Source of the DNA: Patiria miniata
Taxonomy: Eukaryota > Echinodermata > Asteroidea > Valvatida > Asterinidae
DNA: 64,000 bases
Direction of reading: 5' to 3'
Assembly (NCBI RefSeq): GCF_015706575.1
Contig: NW_024037070.1
Span: 3,095,874-3,159,873 of the forward strand
Position numbers and translations under genes: made by a program. Positions 45,001 to 55,029 of the stretch are shown in pieces. Under the pieces are notes generated by a model, which made no database searches, was not told where the DNA came from, and saw only the letters and a list, made by a program, of their open reading frames with translations. Every line of letters starts with the position of its first letter. The stretch's first letter is position 1.

Positions 45001-48000
45001 CAATCCCGACAGTGCATGATGCCTCGTTGCCTGCAGCATCCTGGGCTGTGTATGTGACAGAATGCTGGCCTACTCCGAATGACCCGGACTGAGTTGGATA
45101 GTTTGGGGTTGAGGTGACAGTTGGCTGGACACCACTGTCATCGGTCGCAGTCGGAGATGGCCACGACACCGTCACGTGCTGGCTACTTCTGCGGACATAT
45201 CTCACGATCCCTGCTGAGCAGCTGATCACAGGGTCAGTTTCGTCAGCTTGGAAATAAACAGCAAGAATATCTTCAATCAAACTCACTTCTTCGAACTTCA
45301 TGCAGAATTCAGTCTGCAGAGTTACTTAGAAAATCCGTAATTCAGTTCAATTCGACATGTATTTTCACATTGGCATCGTCAATGACAGTTTATTATGTAC
45401 ACGTTTGAAGAAAAAATATACAAAACTAGCTTTTCGAAGAAGATATACTCCCACGTGCTTAACATTCTTTGACAGATTGTGCATGGGAAAAAATGCCATG
45501 TTACTCGCGCATATACTGTGGCACAACCCAACAAAATGGGTCGCAAGTCACCTTAGCTATAAAGCTTAGCTATAAAAAGAATCTCACGTATCAGGAGTCA
45601 CTAGGAATCCTCAACCTTTTCAACCTTAAAATATTGGTATTCCTCAAGATTTCGAACCGAGGGAGATATCAAAATGAAGAGCAGGTTATGCTCTCCCTGC
45701 TGCATGTGATAAAACTAATAACTGACAATAGTGTTTAATACTCATTTTGTCGGATTCGATCACATATAGAAAAACAAGCACAACTGTGAAAAAACGAATT
45801 CATAGCAATGCATCTGCAACAAAGGGGAAAACTGTGAGGTCAAACTGAGCTCGGAATCATATTGTGAAACAAGGACTATCAAGAACTTGGGTTCTGGACT
45901 CACGCCAGTCGACGATGGTTGGGCTATTGTCGACTGTCTACGTTTCACATCAACCGTCCAGTAAGGTCCAATAGAACAACCCGGAGCGAGGAGCGGGAGG
46001 CTTCGTGGTGACACTGGGCTAGACTTCGACCAGGTAGCGTAACAATGCAACCATGAAATGACCAATTATCCCGGACAGAACCTGCGCTAATCCTCTAGAA
46101 TGTAAGATATGGAGGTAAACCGCCCTCAAGCGTCCCTGTAGGCTTTAATGAAGGTACTGACCTCTTGATACGGTGACGTTAAACGTACAAGAGGCTCGAT
46201 TGCCGGCCAGATCAGCGAAGGTATAAGTCACTTGGGTGTGTCCTTCAGTAAACATATCACCGGGTTCATGGGTCTGAGTTGTATTAACCACCCCGTTGTC
46301 ATCCATGGCAATTGGTTCAGTCCACCAGACAGCAACGCTGCTGCTACCGGGTTGTAGCACAGCAGTTGTCCTATGGCAGCCAGTGATAGTAGGGGCTTGG
46401 GTGTCCACTACGGGATTTATAAGAAAAAGTACAGTGATACGTATAATTGTATTGTCATAGTATGCTGCAAGTAATAACATTCTACAGTAGCAGGCGAAAC
46501 ATGTACATGTAATTAGTAAATATTATTAAGTAGATAATAAATCTGTTTGTTGTACTTACCAACGATATTGATTGTGACCGTGCACGATGCTTCGTTTCTT
46601 GCTTCATCCCGCGCTGTGTATGTTATGGTATGTTGGCCTACTCCGAATGACCCAGACGGAGTTGGATAGTCGGGGTTTGAGGTGACAGATGGCTGGACGC
46701 CACTGTCATCGGTCGCAGTCGGAGATGGCCACGACACCGTCACGTTTTGGCTACTACTGCGGACATACCTCACGATGTCTGCTTGGCAGCTGATCGTTGG
46801 GTTTATCGAGTCGATGGCTGGGGTTGATTAAGCAAAAAAAATGTCTTCATGCGACAAATGCATCAATTCAAAATACCTCAGAGTCTTCAGTAAATTTGTC
46901 ATAAGCAGAAACAGAAATGACAATACAGCTTCTGGACTGAGCGATAAGACAATGTTTAAGCCGTACAGGGTACATTGCCTAATATACACTTAAATGCAGC
47001 TGCATCTTTGAGCATTTTGGTAAGGCAATGGTGAACATTAACAAAAGCACTTGTTTGTTTATAATTATTCCTTTTGCTTTTAAACGTTCTCGAAATATTG
47101 GGGCTAGGAAATCACACCAAATTACAGTTTTACCAATGACAGAAACAACAAAATCACAGAACGCCTGGTTCCCGGCCACATCGGCGAATGTGTATCGCAC
47201 AGTGGTCATGCCGAGGTTGAACCTGTGTCCCGGTGAATAGTTAGACGAGGTCGTCACAAGTACCCCGGGGCCGTCTGTTGCTGTGGGCGGAGTCCACGTC
47301 ACGGTTGTTGCGGTGGTGCCCAGGGGTACTGTCGCTTCTATAGCTGCGGTTGGACAACCGCTGACTACAGGGGGCGTGGTGTCAGCTTCAACTAATAATG
47401 AAAAAGGCAGACATATTGTAAGGAATTGTAGATAGCTCTCAATGAATCCCATGATGTTGTTGTTTTCAAGAGACCAGTAATGACAAAAACTAACAAAAAC
47501 TATTCTTACCTAATGTACTTTAAATCTTTAAGTGCAATTCGTAAAAGTTCAACATTTGAACATTAATACAGACGTTATTAGCCTCCAAGTACACATTGTC
47601 AAAATAACCTTTAAATCCCAATCAGTAATTTGAGTTTTCGACACAGTTGTGCTGTTCGTACCTCAAATTTGTATTACCATGATTGCAATTGTTCATGGTT
47701 AAACCATTGTTTGTAACTATTTTTGTTTTCAAGTTGTTGAGTTGGCGCGTAACGTAAGTTTATGAACAGTTGGGAAAATAACGCCCGCAGGTATAATAGA
47801 GAATGGCATTTTAAATAAGAATATCAGTCGCAATTTTGTTTTCATTGAAATTGAATAAAAATGAACCCTCAATATGATATAGGGCCTGAGTGAATGACGA
47901 GAGTGAATAATAATTTCTGGACGCTAAGTGGTATTATTCTTATATGATTAATCCTCAGTTTTCTTTACAACTCAGGAAGTTTAATTCCCCCTCTCCTTTC

Positions 48001-51000
48001 TGAACTGAACCAAATACTGAACAAACCCTCTTGGATATGAATTCCGCCGGGCATCTGAAAGACGGACGGGCCGAATGTCTCCTCGTCTCTGCCGTCCAGA
48101 TGTGCGCGAAGAAGAGTTGGAGACATGAGCCAGCCGGTCCAGTACACGTAGTCAGCGTACACGGCCAAGTCGAAGGGATAGGTGACAGAATGGACGGTCA
48201 GGTTCGCTACGATTCTTCGGTTGTTTCCAGAAATATCGCTAGTCTCGATAATGTCGTGCCCGGCATCAATCCAGTATAAAGAGTTCCCTAGGAGAAAAAC
48301 ATACATTGTACATCCAAGTTAAGCTCTTTTTTTAAATCTCAAAACCACAAGTTATGCTGCAACCCCACTGATTATTGGATCTTAAACTGATGTACAAATA
48401 GTGAAGTCTGCCTATATATGGCGAGCCAATTGGCTAATCAGGATCGTACTGAAGCCGAATGCCATTCCGTCAAAGAGTACTCCTTGGCTGTAACCAGTGC
48501 CCAAACGCCTGGATGGAGTGAGGTATTAGTGAGGATAAAGTGGCTAGCCCAAGGACACACAACCTTTGGCGAGCAGTGGAATCCCAAGGCGCGATCTTGT
48601 ATACGTCACAACCTTAACCATTCCGACATTGCTTTTTTCTCATGAGATGTTGCCATAACCAGCCCAGGAGTTTCGGTTTACAATTTCTAATTACCCCAAA
48701 CTATGGCTCTATTACACAACCTCAAACACAGGTAGATGCGATTTTGTTCGTTTACCAGCCAAATCTATGGTGACACTTGATGGCCAATTAAGTCCTCCTT
48801 CCACGATGATTGTCCTGTTGCGTCCGTCCAGATCTGCTCTTTCAATCCGAGGATTATCCCCAATGTCTGACCAAAAAATGTACCTGAAAATGCAAAGCGG
48901 AAACACAAATGTTGGGGTTAAGGCCAAATTCAGGGGTACAAGAATTATATGCTGCAATACTAAATGCCAAACACCTGTAAAAGCTGTCATACCTCTTTGC
49001 CTCTTGGGGTAGAGCAACTTGTGGACTTTTAAAAGTAAAGCTTACCTAGAAACCAAAATACTTATTCGGAATTGTAAGCTTACTTTTTCTCCCAGAATGT
49101 TACTAATGGCTCCCCCTCTCGGCTTATACATATACCTCACTCAACTATCCCCGGCTCAATTTTCGGAAAAGAAACAAAATAGATTTATATCGTTTACTAC
49201 GCGATGAACAAACCCATCGTTTGCCCCCTTTAAAAAAAAAAAAAAATCAGGACCAGTGTATATCACCATCACATTGGACCCTAGTCACGACACTGGGTAT
49301 TGTAATTGTCACAATAACCAGTAACTGAACATTCCATGTGACTACATGTCGTGTTGGGTTCACCATAGATTGAGAAATGCATTGTTGGTAAATGATGAAT
49401 AGATTCTCTCTCTCTTGTGCACGCCTTCGCCCATGTTGGCCAGGATTCTGTCTTGCCGTTGTATATAAACCAATAAAGATGTAATTGAGAGTCTCCAATG
49501 GAGAATTAATCCCTTCTCCTCTTCCATCCGAACCTGGTAATGGTCTCCGGACCGTTCAAACCCACCACTGCACTGTTCACTCACCTATGAACAAGGTTGA
49601 TCACAATGCCCTTAGGGCTGTAATGACTCTCACTGAAGAAGATCTCTTTGCTGCCTGTACCGTCCATGCGGGCCCTTCCTATGTGCGCCAGTGAGGCATC
49701 CGTCCAATATAACATCCGGGATGTAATATCAAGCGCCAGTCCACCTGGTTCTGTGAGAAGAATTGAGGAAACATCAATGCCGTGCCTTCAGTAAATATTA
49801 TACTCTCTCACTGACAATCTTGATCTTACTACCTACACTTGTAGAATTAGAAGGCAATCGTGTGCAAGTAACCTACACTCTTAGTAAAAGTCACACGTCA
49901 GATTTGACCGGAATCTGTTTCTGGTTGACCTGATTTTCTTCTAGATCGAAACAACAATTTAGTTTGTACAGGGTGGGTCAAAAAGCTCATTGATTGGGCT
50001 TTCATATCCTATATTTTGATAGTGCTACAAGCAAAACTTCATTCAAAAATTGGTCCTGCCATTTGGTTTTTTTTTAATTTTTATTCACTCACCCTGTATG
50101 TCTAAATGATACCCCCTCATGTCAAATGGCCAGGAAAATTACTAAGAGAGTGTGATTTAATTTGCACTCGGAAATGTTTTACGTCAAATTTAACCCGAAT
50201 TTCGGGTAATCACGATTTGTTAAAACTACTTACCACATTTAAACTCCTCGGTGATTTCGAGCCCTCGTAAAACAAATCCAGCGTCATTCACATTACAACC
50301 AATCTGACAACAATCACGTGCAGCAAGGGGTACAATTTAAGTGCCCTTTGCAAAGGAATACAAATTTGCCGACTGATGCCCACATTTCTGCAGATTGCAA
50401 TGTCATTGGAGGGTTTTCCTACCTCCATGCCACAACATAGAAATGAGGATTGTTTACTAAACATATTTGGACAATTTGGGGAATAGAATATCCACCTTAT
50501 GCTCTTTACGTACTAAAAACGTTCAAAATCTTGTATGTCTACGTACATTTTACACGGCAGCTGGACGTATTTCCAGCCACGATTACTTTACACGAAAAAC
50601 CGATTTTCAAGATGTAGATGTAATTGTACACATGCACATTCGTTTTTTCAATGATTTCTCTAGTTGATGGTAAACGCCCCCCCCCCCCGCCAAAAAAAAC
50701 CACCACGATGCACTCCAGGCGATAAAGGGGTGCAACCAAATACATGAACTCTCACAGGTGTTCGGGAATCACGCTGCACAGAAAAATCATGATCGACCAA
50801 GTCTTTCATTTTCCTTTCAAGTTTTGGTGAGTTGACTAATGACTTTTTTTGGAGAAATTCTCACCCAAAGAAGACTTACCCCTTACACGAATGGTATTTC
50901 CCAAACTAGAAAGGGAGCCATTTTGAAAAAGGATTACTCCACAACATGGCTAATAGCGCGACTTTCGGACCCCATTGCATCCAAAATGTTTTAGAATTGG

Positions 51001-53234
51001 AAGCCCCTAGAGTTGCTGTGCCTACGTGTTTTCAGTCCCCCAATTCCATGGCTCTCAAAACTCCCTACTACAGCATAATTTGAATACATAACAGCTCGGC
51101 GGACGGATATTTGACCTATTTACGTGGTTGCACCCGGCCGTTGTCCTGTAAGCCAAACTCACCGTGAAGGTCTCTTACGACTATGGTCTGGTTCCTGCCG
51201 TCCATATGTGCTCGGCAGATCTTAGGATCAGGCCCCTGATCGGTCCAGTACACCATGCCATCCACCGGGTCGTAGTCTACGGCTACGGGCCGCGTGACCC
51301 CACTGAGGGGTAGGGGTGCCAGGTCAGCTAGACTCCGCTCCAGGCTGCCCTTGTAGATGGTTCCATTGTTCAAGTCTGCAATCAGCGCAAAGGCAGCTAT
51401 TCGCAGAGGTGAAAAAATAAAAGAAAATAGTAAAAAAAACAAAGACATTGGACTGTTATTCTTCCTTCCCTTCCTTTAAAAATAACAGACTAACAATTAA
51501 AATTGAATATTAAGATTACGCGTAGTTTCCCATATTTTACGTATTTTTATCATAGGCCCCTTTAGAGAGAGAGAGAAAAAAAGAATTGATCAGTACAAAA
51601 ATAAACAAAGATATGTTTTGTTCTTTGAGAATCAATTGATCACCAATCTCTCCGTAATAATAATAATAGATACAGAGTTTCAAATTAGTCCAGACATTGT
51701 GACTGGCAAGCCGAAGAAACCCACAGAGTAAATCCTTGTTCAGAACATGGTTTTAGGTGGCAGGAATGATATTCAGTCAAGGAAACCAATGGGACGGTCA
51801 ACCACAAATCAGCATGGGCAGCATGGGCAGCTGGCGGATTTTTTTGACAATTTTTTTGTCAGCAATGATTTAAAGAAATGTTTATAGAGTTCTTCTTACT
51901 TCAATCTCACCAAAGAAAACCCGCTCAACAACCATTAGGCCCCCCCCCCAAAAAATAGTCGGTCTCTGGTCAGACCGAAGTTCCGGAATTGATGCGGCGA
52001 CGCGGTTTTTTTTGTGGTGGCTTTTTTTTTCAAGTTTGGAAGGTACAGACAAGGTGGGTACTATTTTGCTTTTTTGTGTCCTCATTATACATTGGTGTCC
52101 TCCATAATTTGCCTTGGTGCCCTTTATCATTTGCCTTGGTGCAATTTCCCCACTCCTTGGTGCTCCTTGGTACAAACATTTGAGGAGGCGCGGCAATAGA
52201 GGGCGCTGTTGTAGCTTCCGTGCTAATTTGAAGAAAAAAAAAGGTTGACGCGCATGATTAAAATCGACGCGCGCGCTGACCGGAGACCGAGTATTTTTTT
52301 TTTTGGCCTTACAATGCGCCGTGATAATGTCCTTATGGTATATAGTATGCATAATAATGGTCAGTTTTGAAGAGCGCCCAGCTTGAAGATGGGTACCAGC
52401 CCCCCCCCCCCCCCCACCCCCGCTTTTTGATTTTACGGAGGGCTAGTGTCTGGAGAAAAAAACATGTCTACATTTCGGCGCGGACATCAAAAAGCTGGAT
52501 ACGCTGCTGAGGGCGAGGAAATGACAACAACATACGCCCATCTGACTCACCAGGCTCATGTGTGGTTGTGTTAAGGACTTACAAATAAAGGCAATATTGT
52601 GCTTAATAATAATAATAATAATAAAATTGGATATTTATAAAGCGCACGTATCCACCAGGACTGGTGCTCCAGGCGCTACATCATTATTACCCCTGCTCAT
52701 TGGGCACATGAAACATTCCAAATACCATCTCAGCTCCCTGGGGAGTATACAGCTCGATGCAGCCTGCGGGCAAAACTTAATCTTTGGCCACATACAATTG
52801 ACCTTTGATTCCAAAAATGGCGTTTTCATTGTTAAAATGTATCAAGGAAACAAAACTAGTGACGATTCTAGAGTTATTAATAAGATGGATTTTGCGTCGG
52901 GGTGATGTAAATCAATATAGGCTTTGCCCTCCCCGACGTATATACAATGCACACTCATTTTATTTCACTTCAATTCATTTTGCGCTAATGATAACCTGCG
53001 ATTTTTATTTATATATAATTTTTTTTTGTAAAATTTACCAATTTAAAGTAGATTCCCATTTATGAATGAACTTCTTTTAACAATAATAGGAGGGGTAAAC
53101 ATAAAATGTGATGGTTGACCTCCGGGATTACTGAACACGTGTATCTTACCTGCTTCTACGAATGTACATGACGAAACCAAGAGCGCAAGTCCAGTTAGAA
53201 AACCAAACGCCCCCGGAACCAAGAGGCGTGGCAT
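41719..53234 (-). CDS. Gene A: transmembrane YWTD-propeller/HYR/CCP receptor-like protein, 971 aa
   Basis: Fourteen coding exons with GT-AG borders and matching phases add up to 2,916 nt (971 aa plus stop). Order: signal peptide (1-28), six YWTD blades of an LDL-receptor class B propeller (29-291), five HYR domains (292-711), two CCP/sushi domains (712-846), TM helix (about 850-870), tail of about 98 residues with PPSY (949-952) and PPTY (964-967). HYR and CCP exons are all phase 1-1, the signature of exon shuffling. The protein would sit in the plasma membrane with the modules outside, and PPxY motifs bind WW domains such as those of NEDD4 ligases. Ligand unknown. No EGF module closes the propeller, unlike LRP proteins. 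A 5' non-coding exon probably lies upstream. The weakest border is the exon 5 donor (GTTTGT, 48027). Gene B (57.7 kb onward) is a paralogue in the same orientation. Confidence 0.87.
42298..42379 (-). CDS. Gene A exon 13: transmembrane helix
   Basis: Small Ala/Gly-rich lead (GKVAVGAAAGG) then VVCVVIFLLVFLII and a basic stop-transfer RR. Phase 1 in, phase 2 out. Donor GAAG/GTGAGC. Confidence 0.9.
42647..42859 (-). CDS. Gene A exon 12: CCP/sushi domain 2
   Basis: 71 codons, phase 1-1. CTAPPTLKHVTVAEGQDHVF, TFTC, QRVCQSDGSWSSKPVEC. Differs from the gene B sushi (61669-61887) at only a few residues, so the two loci share a recent ancestor or exchange sequence. Donor GATG/GTACGA. Confidence 0.92.
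43190..43550 (+). mobile_element. tRNA-derived SINE in gene A intron
   Basis: Head with GCCGTGACCTCGTGGTCTGG and B-box-like GGTTCCAGTCC (43260-43270), body with CCCTTGGGCAAGGCACTTTG, 3' end ATACGTGCGCTTTATAAATT. The same 3' end, on the minus strand, recurs at 52623-52690. Confidence 0.8.
43768..43959 (-). CDS. Gene A exon 11: CCP/sushi domain 1
   Basis: 64 codons, phase 1-1. Four Cys in sushi spacing: GCVV...VQFACPAGYQLSG...RICLSDFSWSG...AVCQPQ, with the conserved Trp. Donor CAAG/GTTACA. Confidence 0.92.
44363..44605 (-). CDS. Gene A exon 10: HYR domain 5 (type b)
   Basis: 81 codons, phase 1-1. QAPTITGCPND, NSSVAVQWTKP, YTFTDQAGNQASCTFTVTA. Sister of exon 8. Donor GCTG/GTCAGT. Confidence 0.92.
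44992..45246 (-). CDS. Gene A exon 9: HYR domain 4 (type a)
   Basis: 85 codons, phase 1-1. DPVISCSAGIVRYVRRSSQH and VTVSWPSPTATDDSGVQPT, YTAQDAAGNEASCTV. Sister of exon 7. Donor ACTT/GTAAGT. Confidence 0.92.
45247..46161. other. Gene A intron, no feature seen
   Basis: Intron between exons 8 and 9. A 101-codon minus-strand ORF (45760-46065) has no domain and no matching splice sites. Confidence 0.5.
46162..46407 (-). CDS. Gene A exon 8: HYR domain 3 (type b)
   Basis: 82 codons, phase 1-1. QAPTITGC, GSSSVAVWWTEP, YTFADLAGNRASCTFNVTV. Pairs with exon 10. Donor AGAG/GTCAGT. Confidence 0.92.
46560..46817 (-). CDS. Gene A exon 7: HYR domain 2 (type a)
   Basis: 86 codons, phase 1-1. NVTVSWPSPTATDDSGVQPS, YTARDEARNEASCTV. 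Closely similar to exon 9 and less so to its direct neighbours, indicating duplication of a two-exon unit. Confidence 0.92.
47134..47391 (-). CDS. Gene A exon 6: HYR domain 1
   Basis: 86 codons, phase 1-1. VVSGCPTAAIEATVPLGTTA, W of VTWTPPTATD, YTFADVAGN and a closing Cys (FCDFVVSV), the HYR pattern of two Cys and an Ig-like strand order. Donor ATTG/GTAAAA. Confidence 0.92.
48027..48287 (-). CDS. Gene A exon 5: propeller blades 5-6
   Basis: NSLYWIDAGHDIIETSDISG and a second blade DYVYWTGWLMSPTLLRAHLD. The frame stays open to TAA at 47965. The donor chosen, GAGG/GTTTGT at 48027, keeps phase 1 for the next exon but is non-consensus. A donor a few codons further (A/GTATTT) would also keep phase. 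Confidence 0.75.
48756..48883 (-). CDS. Gene A exon 4: propeller blade 4
   Basis: YIFWSDIGDNPRIERADLDG and the following NRTIIVEGGLNWPSSVTIDL. Acceptor GCATTTTCAG, donor GCTG/GTAAAC, ends in phase 1. Confidence 0.9.
49585..49750 (-). CDS. Gene A exon 3: propeller blade 3
   Basis: Starts GGLALDITSRMLYWTDAS, continues IGRARMDGTGSKEIFF. Acceptor TTCTCACAG, donor ATAG/GTGAGT, ends in phase 2. Confidence 0.9.
49967..50098. mobile_element. Short MITE with TACAGGGTG ends in gene A intron
   Basis: About 130 bp bounded by TACAGGGTGGGTCAAAAAG and CACTCACCCTGTA. The terminal TA on each side suits a Tc1/mariner-type TA duplication. No ORF. Confidence 0.6.
51163..51396 (-). CDS. Gene A exon 2: propeller blades 1-2
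   Basis: 78 codons. Contains IADLNNGTIYKG, then VAVDYDPVDGMVYWTDQG and ICRAHMDGRNQTIVV, the class B repeat pattern (YWTD, then RA.MDG). Phase 1 at both ends. Donor CACG/GTGAGT. Confidence 0.9.
51397..53149. other. Gene A intron 1
   Basis: Contains C/G homopolymer tracts (51940-51950, 52399-52416), a (TAA)n run (52604-52625) and a SINE fragment. ORFs on the minus strand at 51882-52352 are without domain. Confidence 0.5.
52604..52770 (-). mobile_element. SINE 3' fragment with (TTA)n tail
   Basis: Read on the minus strand: GGTGGATACGTGCGCTTTATAAATATCC followed by a (TTA)n tail (52604-52625). The end matches the SINE at 43190-43550, identifying the tail type of that family. Confidence 0.65.
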
Positions 53235-53292
53235 TGTGGATGTGTTCGGGAGATCGTGGCTGCAGTAATGGAATAAACGAAGAACTGGTACC
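53150..53292 (-). CDS. Gene A exon 1: 5' UTR and signal peptide
   Basis: Acceptor TTTTTTTTTCAG ends at 53293, ATG at 53232-53234, donor GCAG/GTAAGA at 53150. Encodes MPRLLV followed by a hydrophobic core (FGFLTGLALLVSS) and a small-residue end near TFVEA, a good signal peptide. The acceptor before the ATG implies an upstream non-coding exon. Ends in phase 1. Confidence 0.85.
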
Positions 53293-55029
53293 CTGAAAAA
53301 AAAAACACTTTTGGTAGGAACTAGTTTTATGCAAAGAGAAAGATGCCATTTTTGAAGCCACGGCATTGCCTCGGCTTTGAGGCTCCAGCCTATATCTATT
53401 CAGAAGGTTTCAACATTGGGCTCATCTCATCACAACAGTAGAAAACAATTTATAGCAAATATTTGGATAGCTAGGGCCTGGAGCCAAACCTAGGTATATG
53501 AACGAATTTCGGGTTTTTTTTGTGGCATCGCAGACCCTAGCACAATGACTAGACTGTAATGAACGTTGCCTATAACTATTAATGTTAGCCATGTTCATCG
53601 AGTTTTCAAAGCGTGGATTTGTCATCCGTACTTGTGGTCAGATACCACTTAATCTTTCGACCCGTTAAGTGTTACGTTTCATTTGGCAATGGAAAGGACA
53701 TAATCCTACTAATTCTGTCTGTTTCAAATAAAGATACATTTAGTTTTAAAGATGAATTTAGTTTTAAAGATGTATTTCCCGTAATTTCAGAGTTTCATCT
53801 CGAAAAATAGATTTTTGTTTTGTTTCAATTGCTATTTTCCTAGCGATTTAAACATTATTCTCTTTGAATGAAATATTGAATTAAATCCTCCGACGTTTAC
53901 TCACTACGACGATTAAATAAATCGTTATGTAAGTGGGGAGGGGGGAGGTGGATGACCCCCGTTGCCCCCTTCATCCACCGATTGTTTGGTGTGTCAGTTG
54001 CTGGGATCATAGTGCTTGTATGGACAAAAACTTTGCCACAATCGAGTTGCATCTTCCTTCCCGTAAACAAGTTGTAAATGTATTTCAAGTTGACGACAGA
54101 TTTTGCCCTAATCTTCATGAAATAAACTGATACTGAGCAGGATCTGCAGATGCAGCTCACCCAGCACAGTTTGGTATAAACTGCGCTGGGATCCTCCTGA
54201 TACACTTTGCATATAGGTACAATGTAATGAAAGACGTTTTGTCATACAGTATAATAAGGACACTTACAAATTAATACAGCACATCGTACACTACGCCTTG
54301 GTGAAAGCTCTGGCAGAGAACAGCTTTTGAATTCAATCTGTTTATTGTAGGCCGAATAATGATTTTAAACAGGGTCACAGTTTTATGGATAGAGTTGGGA
54401 GAACTTATAACCTACCTTTGTAGTTTCTGCAGTAAGTTTTCACATGCAGACTTCTTCGGTGGTTCCTGAAATGGCCATGATTATAAACACTAACAATATA
54501 ATTGCATACACATCTTGAAAAACACGTATTTTGATGATTTGTGCTCAGAAAAAAATAACAGGTTTTACTTCCTGAACTTGAGGCAACCGATGACGGTGAC
54601 AGTACTGAAAAGCGTGTTAAGGCAGCAAGCAAAATCACGTCATATTTGTGTGGGTCTCATTTGAATGACAAAAGAAAGGCCTCTGCATCAACTGTATGCT
54701 TGTTGTCGCAAGCCGATATTCAACAAGCAAGGTAGTTTGGATATGGCTGGATGGGCACACAAACAGGTACAAATCATAAAAGGTCTCGGTCACGGGGCCA
54801 GTTTAGTAATAATAAAAGCACCTAGTCTTTTATGTATGTGGGAAACAGCATCCTAGGCAGGTCATGGGCAGGACAACTCAGTTCATTAGCCTTAATTATT
54901 TGCAACAAAAAAGTAGAGTATATCATTTGCAGCTATCCAAAAGATAAGTGACAAAATTATGTTGAAAAACATACTTGGTGTAAATATATAAATGGCTCTT
55001 TACTCCCTGTGAAATTATTCTTTTCATTA
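53293..55029. other. Intergenic sequence upstream of gene A
   Basis: Probably holds the gene A promoter and a 5' non-coding exon, neither of which I can place. A short plus-strand open stretch (54560-54735, with KRVKAASKITSYLCGSHLND) looks coding-like but ends in a stop and matches nothing I know. Confidence 0.35.

Noticed and set aside
51882..52352. 156-codon minus-strand ORF in gene A intron 1
   Set aside because: Low-complexity Lys/Phe-rich translation crossing homopolymer runs; no domain.
54560..54735. Plus-strand coding-like stretch with KRVKAASKITSYLCGSHLND
   Set aside because: Only about 58 codons, ends in a stop, no partner exon; could be a decayed transposon protein but cannot be assigned.
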